Notes under the pieces: generated by a model
The model's input: only the letters and a program-made list of their open reading frames with translations
Told to the model about the DNA's origin: nothing
Database searches by the model: none
In this document: piece by piece, positions 53,935-64,000 of the stretch
Numbering within the stretch: position 1 is the first letter of the stretch
Layout of the letters: the number at the start of each line of letters is the position of its first letter
Translations under genes and position numbers: made by a program
Assembly: GCA_009760855.2 (NCBI GenBank)
Contig: WPIO01000231.1
Location: 124,001-188,000, forward strand
Source: Cristatella mucedo
Taxonomy: Eukaryota; Bryozoa; Phylactolaemata; Cristatellidae
Length of the DNA stretch: 64,000 bases
Direction: 5' to 3'

Positions 53935-54330
53935 CTGAACAAATATAAAATCCTTTGGAGAACGCCCTGTACTTTGCAGGCTAGTAAAGCTTGGAACCAA
54001 CTCCCAACACGATATCTTCTGACTTCTTTACATTTAAAAAGAAACTACTAGTGCCTCGTTTTATGAAAGAATTTAGTGTGTCCCAGTTAATTGACTTTTG
54101 TGTGCTTACACCTGCAGTCACTGTAGGAGCAGCCACTGGCCATATTTTCATGCTGACTATGCCTATCTCACCCTAACAGTTTTATTCTTATCTTTTATTG
54201 AGCATGCTACCACTAACCATTTGATTGGACTTCCTTTGGAGCAAAGGTAAAGTGCCAAGAAAGAAATTGGAGTCTCCGAGGGTGCGATGTCAAATGCATT
54301 ATTATTATTGTTGCTAGTAGTATTAGTTTT
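53935..54330 (+). mobile_element. LINE-1F 3' end, old
   Basis: KSFGERPVLCRLVKLGTNSQ-type remnant of the ORF2 end (compare KSFGDRAFSSYAPKAWNSLP), then TTTAAAAAGAAACTACTAG, the 3' UTR, a worn stem-loop and ATTATTATTATTG. Confidence 0.72.
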
Positions 54331-55030
54331 TTTTATTGATGCAGTAGTAGTAGCTACCAAACGCTCTTGATACAAGTTTTACACTTGGAGAGTAATAAAA
54401 CAGTAGCAGTGAAACTCTTTTTGGATGGGCATTTGCATATCCCATGAAGCGATCAAAATTGACTTCATTCTGAGGTCATTGTGTTGCTCGGTTAGTTATT
54501 TTCTTCTATTAATTTTTTTCAGATTACATTTGACGGTCCTTCAACTAATTTGGAATAGAAGTTTTTAACAATGGTCTCAAATCATTCTGTCTTTAGGTAA
54601 TGAATGCAAATAGTCACTAGATGGTTTAGCTTTATCCGATAGCTTTCATTATTCTTGCAGCATTGCCAAACTCTGTTCCTAGTAAAGCACGATACCTTCG
54701 ACGGTTCTTCAAACGAGCTAGTTCAATAATCTGGTTGGGAGAAGCGATCTGGTTGGCATGCGATTTCTGCAGCACGTTTTTGTGTAGTATGCTGTGAATT
54801 CCATTCGTAGCTTGTTATCCGAAACCTCCGGTGATCGGCAATTATTTGACGTTGTTTTTTTAAGTGTCTTGGTTCTCAAAAAAGGAGTTGGGAATACGTA
54901 TGCTGCATTGCTAAAATTTAATTGCCTAATCCACTAAAGCACAGAATAAATCGTCCACTGATGTTATCTTACACGTATCCCCTGTTTCCAAATTACATTT
55001 TGTAAATCATTGGTGGAGGTTGCTACTGTA
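54331..55030. other. Unassigned spacer
   Basis: About 700 bases of AT-rich sequence without a supported gene. Confidence 0.3.
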
Positions 55031-55034
55031 AATT

Positions 55035-56112
55035 AAATAATAATAATCTTAATGATAATGCACTTGATAGAGCGTCCTCAGAGAACACCAGGTATTCATA
55101 AGCGCTTTACATTTGCTGCAAAGGGAAACGCGATTGAATCTTCAGTAATATCATGCTAGGTAATCAACATGAAAAACTGGGCTAGGGGTGACATGTACAG
55201 GGTCAGCATGAAAATGTGGTTAGTGGCAGCATGCACAGTATCAGCAAGCATAAGCACTTGAAGGACAAATCACACGGACCCACTAAGTTCTGTCCTTAAT
55301 ACATGTGTTTAAGTTCTTTTTGAATGTGGTCAAGTCAGGGGAAGCTCTAACGCAGGTGGGGAGGGAGTTCCAGGCTTTTGGATCATACGAATTAAATGCA
55401 CGATCTCCAAAGGATTTGAGGTTTGTACGCGGTAGTGGTAAACATTTGGATTCCAAAAAGTGGGTGGTACGATGCTTGGCCTGGTGGGGATTAGATCTGA
55501 GAGATAATCTGGAGCCAAAGAATGATGGGACCTAAAAGGGAGCGACACAATTTTGAAGTCGATCCGTTGCTTGACTGGTAGCCGGTGCATGTCGGCGAGA
55601 AGTGGTGTGATGTGGTAACTGCGACGTTCACGACAGACAAGCTTTGCTGCAGAGTTTTGCACGAGCTGTGAGTGCCTGATTGCACATGCTGGTAGACCAG
55701 GTAATCAGCGAGTTACAGAAATCAAGTCGGGATGTCACAAATACGTGGACCAAGTCAGAAGTGGTATCCTTATCTAAACAAGCCCGAACTTTAGCAATTT
55801 TATTTAGCTGAAAGTAGGCAGATTTGACAGTGGAGCTGATGTGGTCGTCTAACGAGAGGTCACTTTGAAACATGACACCTAGATTTCGAGCTGATTCAAC
55901 AGGAGATATGCTGGCAGAGCCAATTTGGAGCATTGGCCTTTCCAATTTCAGAATCACACTGGGTTAGCCCGTAGCGATTAAGTTAGTTTTATCATCGTTT
56001 AGTTTTATAAAATTTGCTGCCATCCATGTGGGGATGTCATGAATAAATGCAGCAAATGAGTTTACAGAAGTCATGGTGCTCTAAGGCTAGGAGTGATCAA
56101 AGCAAAGGTAGG
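55035..56112 (-). mobile_element. LINE-1F, C-terminal region to 3' end
   Basis: From 3' tail (55035-55060) back to the QPSSTSNSL region near 56100. Minus frames 55957-55628 (LERPMLQIGSASISPVESAR, NLGVMFQSDLSLDDHISSTV, KIAKVRACLDKDTTSDLVHV, SRLDFCNSLIT) and 55662-55330 (QNSAAKLVCRERRSYHITPL, LHRLPVKQRIDF) are separated by frameshifts. Confidence 0.88.
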
Positions 56113-56435
56113 TGGAGTTTGAAGATGCATAACTCATGTATAAAATATTATTTTAGACTGCTTCTAATACCTCTGCTGGTTCAGTATCACTGATAATTTA
56201 TAAATAAGACCGCACCTTATGTCGCCAGCCTTGGCAAACATGATTGAGGCTTTATTCTTTAGAGAAGGCTGTGCCTGCCTATACTGATGGTTCCTATTAA
56301 AAAAGATTCCGGAAAAGATTGGTATCCTGTGGGGATTTGATGAGTAGCTTTTGCTGGACCATTTTAGGCGAAAAAGTTCCACCTCTTAAATTATGTAGTG
56401 CTAAATCTGTAAAATGATTATGTTTATCTTGACAG
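56113..56435. other. Unassigned spacer
   Basis: No gene or recognised repeat between two LINE pieces. A 72-codon minus frame (56382-56164) has no motif. Confidence 0.3.
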
Positions 56436-56495
56436 CAATAATAATAATAATAATAATAATAATATTGTACTTGATAAAGCGCCCTCAGAGAACAG
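56436..56495 (-). mobile_element. LINE-1F tail scrap with (AAT)n
   Basis: (AAT)n at 56440-56463 plus the first 30 bases of the minus-strand stem-loop (ACTTGATAAAGCGCCCTCAG AGAAC). The rest is missing. Confidence 0.72.
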
Positions 56496-57810
56496 TTTCG
56501 TGAATTCTTCTAGGTTTCGATTAACCACCTGTCTGTCCCTATAGCCGCGAGTCATTTTAGTAATTTGTCATAGGAATAAATACTGCATGTCCTGGTTATT
56601 TCGTTAGAGAGGGCAATATAGCCAAACGTACCGAAGCTGCCTTATTTGTGAATACGCTTTTTCTTCTGTTGCTTGTGAAAACATTTGTGCATTTCATCAG
56701 ACATATTTCATTGGCTTAGCTCCTTCTTAAAGGGAGCCTCTGTCATTTCCACTACTACTTTGTGACACTGAACCCACATCCAAGACCGGGTCATCATTTA
56801 GCAAATACATTAGAGGAGTCTTGGCAGCCCTCGAGTGCTGCTGACGAAATATTTGTAGAACCAGTATTATAATCAGGTAAAATTTTTTTTTCAAAACATT
56901 AGAAGTAGGGCTAATTTAAAAAAATGCGCATTTATCCCTAACAAGGTATACGATTCTAACTGAGTGCTTGAAGAGCCACTTTATCGCCACGTCTAGGTGT
57001 GTTATTTCCACAGTGACTGCTTCAATTCAGTTGAAGTTGGTGTCAGAGGTTGACAAGATCAAGTCGGGGGAGTTGACCGAGCTTATTGTTGCTGGGAATT
57101 CTTTCACATTACAGCTGAAGTCCTCAGAATCGCTGTTATGTTATGCAGCTGCACGTGTATCTGCTTGCTGGACGCTCTCCACGTGGGCTTCGATGTGGTC
57201 CAGCCTCTTCCTGGTCCATTTTGGTTACTCCCCCCTCAGACTTTGGATGCGTGTTCTCCACATTTCACCATTTATTTTTTATAGGTTAGCTCTTCACATT
57301 CCGAGACCAGGTTTGTACTGCTATGAGCCAGAGAAAGCAACCGAGAGATGAACCCACTGCCAAGTACCAAGTGCCAAGGTCCCCGAGGCATGAATCGCTT
57401 CCGGTGTTGACAGCTGCAGACGAGTGAAGACGATGGTCATATGTGGATGAGTCACTACTGTCTGTTAACGGCAGGTGTGATAGAATAGTTCTGTACTGGA
57501 GTGAGGCTTTGCTGTACATGTAGATGATGTGGATAACTCAAAATCAGGTGCAATGTTAATCAATTAATCGTGAATGTATTACAGGATTCAGGCCAGCAAG
57601 TCATGGGGCTGTGCAGCATATCCAGTTCTTGCTGTTTGACGAGTTGTGCTGCAAACATGGAGTGATGTGATGCATCGTATTGCTCTTCATTTTCACAATA
57701 AGTTTACTAGGTAAATCGGGCATATCTCCTACTTCCTCAATCGCTGCCTTATTAGTCATCCTGGCTGCAAAGAGAATGCTGCCTAAGTCAGATAACATTA
57801 GTAATGTAAG
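56496..57810. other. Mostly unassigned; one possible exon
   Basis: A plus frame 56968-57351 (127 codons) covers a stretch after TTATTTCCACAG (a plausible splice acceptor ending at about 57016) that reads SIQLKLVSEVDKIKSGELTE and LIVAGNSFTLQLKSSESLL. It resembles ordinary protein but has no known domain, and the rest of that frame is not protein-like. I rate it as a possible single exon of an unknown gene. Confidence 0.2.
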
Positions 57811-57814
57811 AACG

Positions 57815-57890
57815 AGTCACTTGATAAAGCGTCCTCAGAGAACCCAATCTCGTTATAGGTGCTTTACATTTGCTGCAGGTAGAGGTGAGA
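57815..57890 (-). mobile_element. LINE-1F stem-loop fragment
   Basis: CACTTGATAAAGCGTCCTCA through TAGGTGCTTTACATTTGCTG, the minus-strand stem-loop, without an AAT tail. Only this part survives. Confidence 0.72.
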
Positions 57891-58064
57891 TATCACTTCT
57901 GTATTGTAAGCTCCAATACTTGATGCTGTCGACATGGGCTACACAGCCATTCCAATGTGCATAGCATGGTTGTCTATGACTCTATCTCGACCATTCGAGG
58001 TCAATTTTGCATTGCAAGCAATCCTTTCTCACTAATTCTGCCGCAATAATGCAGTCAGAGCGAG

Positions 58065-58172
58065 TCTACTCACATTTCATTTAGGTTTCCTTTGTGGCGA
58101 ATATGAAGTGCCCAGTAAGAGAATGAGTTCTCTGAGGGTGTTCTATTAAGTGTAACATTATTATTATTATTA
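58065..58172 (+). mobile_element. LINE-1F tail fragment
   Basis: The last 100 bases of the family on the plus strand, with a worn stem-loop (AAGTGCCC...GGGTGTTCT) and (ATT)n at 58157-58172. Confidence 0.72.
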
Positions 58173-58389
58173 TAGTGAGTATAATTTATTCGCAGTCATG
58201 TCTGTTTCAAATTTTATCTTAAACATTGTAAAATGCTGGCCAGAGTTTTCTCTGACCTGCCGACTTGTACACTATATAAAGTTGGCGATCTTCCATAATC
58301 ACTGCCTGGTGTGAGCCGATGTAAATAATTTTATCTTATTTAACCGTCATTGAAGAGTCTCTCTCGTAAATTGTATTTTTAGCACCAAC

Positions 58390-58585
58390 GGCTGTGTGTG
58401 TGCTAAGGCCTTGCTATACACAACCAAGAGACCAAAGAAAATTATGATTCACTTGTATCACTTATGCAAACCTAATCTTTGTAAAAGCGCTTCACAAACA
58501 CTGCCGGGCACGAGGCCAAGCCCTCTGCCAGACCTGGGTCTGGGCAAACAACTGAGCCACTGTACCAAAGCAGTGCCACAGAAAA
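58390..58585 (-). mobile_element. tRNA-derived SINE, family S2
   Basis: The reverse complement reads ACAGTGGCTCAGTTGTTTG (A-box), AGGTCTGGCAGAGGGCTTGG, CTCGTGCCCGGCAG (B-box region), then GTGAAGCGCTTTTACAAAG, ATTAGGTTTGCATAAGTG and AC AAGTG. This has the same S2 order with a LINE-like tail. Confidence 0.55.
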
Positions 58586-59029
58586 AGAGTCACTTATTCA
58601 GCAGAGAGCACACATTGGCTGCAGCTTGGGTAAAGGAGAGGGTTGTATGAGTACAACATGCAGCTAGGTAGGCTGTGAACGAGAGACCAAATGTTGCAAA
58701 AAAGGCGATTAGGTATTGGCAAATAATGTAAGTGCTGCATTTGGCAGAATGTGATACAAGCTCAGTTTCATGGCAATCCCAAATATAAAATCCGTTGTTA
58801 TAGTGCCAAATATAAAGCAGTCTCGTCGTTCTTTATGAGCTCATGCAAGTACACAGTTTGGGCCCTGCAGTCGTACCTGAACAGGTATACGAAGTTTGCA
58901 TTTGGACGTATTGCTGCAGCTACAAAAATTGCACTGTCTGCTTTTCGACGTCATTTGTATTCTGCAAGATCTTTCCTATCTGATAGAAACCTGCATTTTG
59001 GGTGTTAAAAACACTAGCTCATTTGACAG

Positions 59030-59170
59030 CTTATTTTTATGGTGATTAGAGACCCTTTATTTCTATCGCAATGCTCACAGAAGCGATAAACGATCGCCAG
59101 CTGCAGGATTAAAACCAATGACTTCTGAGCCAAGGCCGAAAAAGCAATTTCCCAATTACCTAGTGATCCT
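59030..59170 (-). mobile_element. tRNA-derived SINE, family S1, diverged
   Basis: Inverted-duplicate partner of 20815-20990. The reverse complement has CTAGGTAATTGGGAAATTGC, TCAGAAGTCATTGGTTTTAA (B-box worn) and the CTGGCGATCG body. Recognisable mainly through its partner. Confidence 0.55.
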
Positions 59171-60302
59171 TCTCAGATAAAAAATGTGACATTTTCGGGC
59201 TGCTGTCGACGTACTGATGGTCCTGCTATTGGACTGCTTTCAAGAGGTACATGTAATTTGCTGTGATATTTAGTTGTAATTACGTATTTATTTAGTCATA
59301 CGTGAGTGCATTTATTCACTTTCCTTTCTGAGTGGGCATTGAAACTGATATATTTAGCACATTTTGAAAACTGTTGACAGCTGCTGCACAGTAAAGTCTT
59401 AGAAGGAAGATATGGCTATTTATGATTATTTAGAAAAATATGAGGCTATAGCTCAGCATGATCTGATCTGAATGACATAGAAATCAGCAATCACTCAATC
59501 CTTTTTTAACTAGTCAATTGTTCATTCTCATTTCTTTGTTCTCCCTAAAGTAAAGAATTGACTAATAATGGTCACGTTTGTGGTATTCATCTTACGGTAA
59601 TTTGTCGCTGGGCAACTTTCAAGCTATATCGCCAATTCAAGAATCTTGGTGCAGCTCATAGAGGAAGGCAAGTCCATGCAACACGTTTGCTTATCAGTCG
59701 CGCTGCTTAGCTGTTTGCATATATTCTTTTTCAAGCTTTGTATCGCACCCTATTAAGCCCAATGTAAACAGCTACTTGAAATTGAATCGATTCTAAATGT
59801 GGTTATGCTAATTAAGCTACCTCACACATCACACTGGCTGGACACGTTCAACGTTGACATGGTACAGGCATAAGTCAATACCCTGTAGCCTTTATTTGTT
59901 CAATTTTGAATGGCTCTTTTTCGCTTGAGAAACTGAAACATTAGAACTTGCTGCTCATGCATTTTTCTCGTGTAGGAATCCAAAATTATCTGTAACATAA
60001 CTGGTCTATTCGAAGAATTGTTAGCAGACGAAAGCTGAACATCGACGTATAATCAGCCCTGCCTGTACACATTTTAACGATTGCTTGCAAACAAGTTCCA
60101 CATGGTAGTAAAATAAGTTAGGCTACACATCGAATCATTCGTAACTCTGAGCGTTCGCAATAAAATAAATCCTGTTACGTACGTTTCCGTTTTCGGTATT
60201 CCTTTACTCTATGAATTGCTTTGCAAGTCCTTTTTCCACTGTTACGTGACACAGCACGAGAGACCTTAAGTGCTGGCATGCTAACTTACTTAGCTCAACC
60301 GT

Positions 60303-60605
60303 AGGGAATAATATTAATAATAATGCACTTGATAAAGCACCCTCAGAGAACTCAATCTCTTTCTAGGCACTTTACATTTGCTGCAAAGTGAAATGCAATT
60401 GAATAGTGAGTAAAATCATGCTTGATAAGTAACAACATGAATACCATGGTTGGGGTGGACATGCACAGGGTCAGCCTGCATATGTGGTTAGTAACAACAT
60501 GCACAGTGTCAGCATGCATAAGCAAATGAAGGACGAATCACAGGGACCCACCAAATGCTGTCCTACATAGGTGTATTCGGTGTATTAAGGGAATAATATT
60601 AATAA
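60303..60605 (-). mobile_element. LINE-1F 3' end with 18-bp target duplication
   Basis: AGGGAATAATATTAATAA occurs at 60303-60320 and again at 60588-60605, flanking a minus-strand LINE-1F 3' end (tail, stem-loop, 3' UTR up to TGCTGTCCTACATAGG). The AAT-rich tail overlaps the target repeat. Truncated at the 5' end; no protein. Confidence 0.88.
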
Positions 60606-60984
60606 CAGGTGGATTAAGATGTAACCCTACATATTTCTGTGCTCTGCGATCTGCTACTGTCTAGACCATTGCTAAAAGAATTATCTACGTGAGTTAACTG
60701 CATTTTTAATAATGCATATATGCTCCTACCTTGTTTTTCTTACCAATAGTTAGGACACGCAAAGCAGCTCTTTTTTTGGATTGAGGCAGACACTGTCTTA
60801 CTACTGAAAAATTCGCCATTTTTGAAAGATCTAAATTTTGAGCTCCTTTAGCCACTGATAAATTAGATGCATTTTCCCACCTTCAAACATACATCTGTAC
60901 AGCCTTTCAGTTTCTCAGCAACCATCGAGGGTATTTTCAAGCTCGGAAATCTCTCAAGTATCGAACTGCATATTGTTTAATATT
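60606..60984. other. Unassigned spacer within inverted duplication
   Basis: Nothing recognised. Confidence 0.3.
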
Positions 60985-62360
60985 AAAAATTCAAAGAAAT
61001 TTGGTATGGCTACCTCAGAGGACTTATATCTTTCTAGGCAACTTCGGTTTGCTGCAAACTAAGCACGATCGTATTGTTAGTGATAGCATGCCTAACAAGC
61101 AGCAGTAGTAAACGGGTTAGGTTCAGGGTCAACATGCCTGTGGCCACTGCCGGGATGAATAGTGTCGGAACACATATGCAGATAAACAAAGAATCACAGT
61201 GACCCACTAAATGCTGTGATGAGTAGGTGCGTTTTTAATTCTTTATTTATTGTGGTCAAGTCAGGCGATGTCGTGACTGAAGTCGGTAGTGAGCTCCAGG
61301 CTTTGGGAGCTTATAAACTAGAGGAGCAGTTGCCACAGGATATGACGTTTTTACGGGTATAGGTAAGCAGTTAGATTACGAAAAGCGGTTGATCAGACGC
61401 TTGCACTGGTCGGGCAGTAGATCTGGTAGGTAGGCTGAGCCAAAGCATGAAGGGGCCTAAAAGTGAGCGACAAAACCTTGAAGTCGATCGTTGCTTGACC
61501 GGTCGCCAGTGCAGGTCAGCAAGAAGAGGTATGATGGTGCAACTGGGACGCTCACGTCAGTCAAGCATAACTTCTAAATTTAGCACTAGTTGGAAGCCGC
61601 TGACAGCACAGGCCGGTAGACCAGCTAGCAGTGAGTTACCGAAGTTTAGAGGGGATATAAAAAATGCATGGACCGACTTAAATGTGGAATCCCTGTCTAA
61701 AGAAGCTCAAGTTTTTGCAATATTATATAGCTGAAAGTACTTGGAATTGACTGAGAAGTTCATGCGGTCATCTAATGAAAGGTCACTTTGGAATATGACA
61801 CCTTGATTTCATGCGAATTCAATTGGCGATATGCTGGCAGAGCAGATTCTGAGAGTCAGCTTTTCTAATTTCTGAATCGCAAGTGGTTAGCCCATAAGTA
61901 GTAAGTTGGTTTTGGTTTATCATCATTCAATTTATGAAAGCTGTCTGCCATCCATGTGTGGATGTCATCTATACATGCAGCAAGGTTGTTGAGAGAGTTC
62001 GACGTTTTGGAGAGCTGGGAGGGATCAAAGCAAACTTCCAACTGAGCGTCAGCCACATTGAAGGAGAAAGCTACATTTATCTTGGCAATCACATCTGCAA
62101 GAGGAAGAGTATAAACCGTGAAACGAAGTGGACCAACCAACAAACCCAGAGGTATCCGATATTTTCTCGGCTCCTCGGACGATGTTTGAAGATATACATT
62201 AATACTCTGGAGTCTCCAACTGAGATCATACTTGAGCCATTGCAATGCAGTGCCAGTTATGCCCGGGCGAGATGAGAGTGACTCAATAATGACTTCGTGA
62301 TTGATAGTACCCAACGCTGCCATGAGATCAAGCAAACCATGTAGGTAGTGAATCACCTAC
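60985..62360 (-). mobile_element. LINE-1F RT to 3' UTR, decayed
   Basis: The minus frame 62356-61865 (163 codons) is still open: [60 protein letters not shown], then FSFNVADAQLEVCFD. The catalytic FYADD has become FNVAD, so it is inactive. The C-terminal and 3' UTR remainder down to 60985 is broken and the tail is lost. It pairs with 15775-16965. Confidence 0.82.
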
Positions 62361-62620
62361 CTAGAGGCAGCTGGACTTAACTGACGTTTGGAAGTAGTAA
62401 CAATAGGAAGACGAATTAAAGCATTATGGTGAAATGGTAAGTAATTATAATGGTGAATTGCTTGATCGGAATTAATACCTGACCTGTAATCGGAGGTTGA
62501 GTAATCCTGTTTGCAAGCTGCCAAGTCCTCTCAAGCTTAAATCACAAGACATCCGGCTTTCGGTTGCTCTGCATTTTTAAGGAATAAACTCGGAAGGTTA
62601 AGGTATGGCAGCAAAATTTT

Positions 62621-63182
62621 CGGGTAATATGATTTTCTACAATACTATGCATAGTCAATTTATGCAAAGCGCGTGAAAGCAATTATTGACAGTTTCTAAA
62701 TAAAAACACATGCCTTTGGTATGACATTAGTGAGACGTTATCCCCACACGTTACTTTGTGGACTCTCTAGTCTGGCTACCAGTTTATGCTGTGTCCATTC
62801 CTATCCAGCACGTTTGGCTTAGCCTGAGAGTTTATTACTTAATGGTCGGCGAATCATCACCACCTATTCTCTCTGAACAGCAATTTTTATTTTAACGTAT
62901 ATTGTCGTAGAAAAAAACACAATGCTACACGTGAGCTTTTCTATTCTAATTAGCCAGCTGACATGCTTCGATTTACGCCGTCCGAAATGCTTAAGGAGTA
63001 ACTTTTTTGTGATTGTCAAATTCTTTGATAAATGCATCGCCTAGATTTAACAGTGGTAGTCAATCGTATGGATCAGCTTTTGAAATAGCCACCTAATGCT
63101 TAGTTAAGGATGTGCTGTTACATTCCTGCAATGAAATTATGCCGATTGTGGCACACTGCTTAAGTGAGAATTAGTTAGGTTA
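62621..63182. other. Unassigned stretch
   Basis: No gene or recognised repeat. Confidence 0.3.
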
Positions 63183-63395
63183 GGTAGGCTGGAGCAAGCA
63201 AATAAAAGGAGTAAAACGAGAGTGACAGAACCTTATAGTCGATGCACTGTTTCATGGGGAGTCATTGCAATTGAGCGAGCAGTGGTGTACTTTGACAGCT
63301 GTTATGCTCACGGAAAACAATCCTAGTTGCAGAAACGTATGTGGACTGTAAGCTCCTGAATGCACTTGCCAGAAGTCCGGCTTGTTGGTCAAATC
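63183..63395 (-). mobile_element. LINE-1F C-terminal fragment
   Basis: About 210 bases match the minus-strand segment from YLTYQ/AGA...FTLVLS to LQLVQNSAARLV (TAGGCTGGAGCAAGCAAATA, CGAGAGTGACAGAACCTTAT, GTCATTGCAATTGAGCGAGC). Both ends are cut. Confidence 0.65.
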
Positions 63396-64000
63396 AATGT
63401 TCGCTAGGAATGACTTGCAAAGGTTTTGAGAATGCCTAGGTGATATATATCATACTTTCACTCCCTGCTTCACGGTGCCTGACAACGGAGTGAATGCTGT
63501 TTCCTTTTTAAAATGTTCAAATCAATTCCGACTAGCTTTAAACGGGCTTGCCCGAGTGGCCGTTCGTTGAGGTGCCAGTGGTTTGCTGAAGCAAATCAGC
63601 TTAAAAAGCTCGTGCCTTATCATATATTATAGACTCCGTCATGGTATCTCCTGCGAGCAGCTTTTCAGTCAACTACACCATCAGAAGCTTCTCCTTATTT
63701 TATTGGTAAGATGTCCACTTTTTGGAAATTACTTAAACACTTTTAGTTAAAGTTATAGCGTTTGTCGACTTCTTCTACTGCAGTTGATACAGATAATAGA
63801 ATTGCTACGCTCGTACTGCAGAAAAGTCGGCTAAACGCACAACAAGGTTTTCAAAATTTCTTTATTTAGTTAAAGGTATTTCAACATCGTCTTCTCAGCC
63901 GAGTCCTTCGTAATCACGTCCTTTGGATCCAGCACCGGAAAAATGAAGTATCGCAAAATAGCTGTATGCTCTAATGGGAGCACAATTATGCTTCCACTGC
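63396..64000. other. Unassigned end of window
   Basis: No gene or repeat supported in the last 600 bases. Confidence 0.3.

Larger units (their letters stand above)
58790..62620 (-). repeat. Inverted duplication, right copy (partner 15490-21215)
   Basis: Minus-strand blocks collinear with 15490-21215, as described there. A private LINE insertion at 60303-60605 separates them. Confidence 0.7.

Noticed and set aside
63541-63600. tRNA-Ser-like GCCCGAGTGGCCGTTCG as another SINE or tRNA
   Set aside because: No B-box at the expected distance and no match to either SINE family.
1-64000. Bacterial or phage features (operons, ribosome binding sites, rho-independent terminators)
   Set aside because: Gene density, retrotransposons, SINEs and microsatellites show animal nuclear DNA; the hairpins with T-runs belong to repeats.

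Overview
The window is nuclear DNA from a multicellular animal, most likely an invertebrate; I cannot name the lineage. It has no bacterial-style gene packing. It does have dozens of non-LTR retrotransposon (LINE) pieces, two tRNA-derived SINE families, a hAT-type MITE, (CA)n and (ATT)n microsatellites, short broken reading frames and splice-like junctions. I found no intact host gene that I can name. All coordinates of diverged repeats were set by eye and may be off by tens of bases.

The dominant element is one LINE family of the L2/CR1-like type (called LINE-1F here, my label). It has an AP-endonuclease domain (GDFN and TH..GHTLD motifs), a reverse transcriptase (FYADDTQLYL), a C-terminal region ending in PKAWNSLP, and a 3' end that folds as a stem-loop followed by (ATT)n. 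At least 25 pieces lie on both strands, all dead: stops, frameshifts, 5' truncations and nested insertions. A second, related LINE (LINE-2F) occurs at 8.2-9.3 kb and 27.9-28.6 kb, and a possible third at 25 kb. One SINE family (39.1, 48.7 and 58.5 kb) has a 3' end resembling the LINE-1F stem-loop, as expected if LINE-1F moved it.

Under the transposons the window is a mosaic of duplications. Inverted pairs: 1972-4112 with 45685-47833 (very similar); about 9578-10290 with 33265-33845; about 15490-21215 with 58790-62620. Direct pairs: about 4200-8110 with 9578-12870; 14085-15545 with 26445-27880; 39567-41893 with 42618-45250. The left part (2-13 kb) and right part (33-48 kb) together look like a worn palindrome centred near 22-25 kb.

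Two non-transposon protein families sit in these duplications. The first is a family I do not recognise, in seven decayed copies (four on the minus strand at 4.5-12.5 kb, three on the plus strand at 33.3, 39.8 and 42.9 kb). It has a repeated domain with the signature RQGE.FPL.GKL and a second block with SFDN.R..WA and EAT.TLIP. The second is an unrecognised membrane-protein-like sequence in two copies (14.1-15.0 and 26.4-27.2 kb, minus). In addition, 41.2-41.8 kb and 44.6-45.1 kb carry C-terminal remnants of a B-family DNA polymerase, of the kind carried by Maverick/Polinton elements and relatives.

Layout: 0-2 kb G-rich tract, LINE end, unassigned; 2-4.1 kb palindrome arm; 4.2-12.9 kb tandem units of the unknown family; 13-14.1 kb LINE endonuclease; 14.1-15.5 kb membrane-like copy 1; 15.5-24.5 kb LINEs and SINE; 25-26.4 kb (CA)n and LINE; 26.4-27.9 kb membrane-like copy 2; 27.9-33.2 kb nested LINEs; 33.3-33.8 kb family copy; 34.7-39 kb a LINE split by a GC-rich block; 39.5-45.3 kb tandem duplication with the polymerase remnants; 45.7-47.8 kb palindrome arm; 48-58.7 kb LINE, SINE, hAT MITE and gag-like remnants; 58.8-62.6 kb inverted duplication; 62.6-64 kb nearly featureless.
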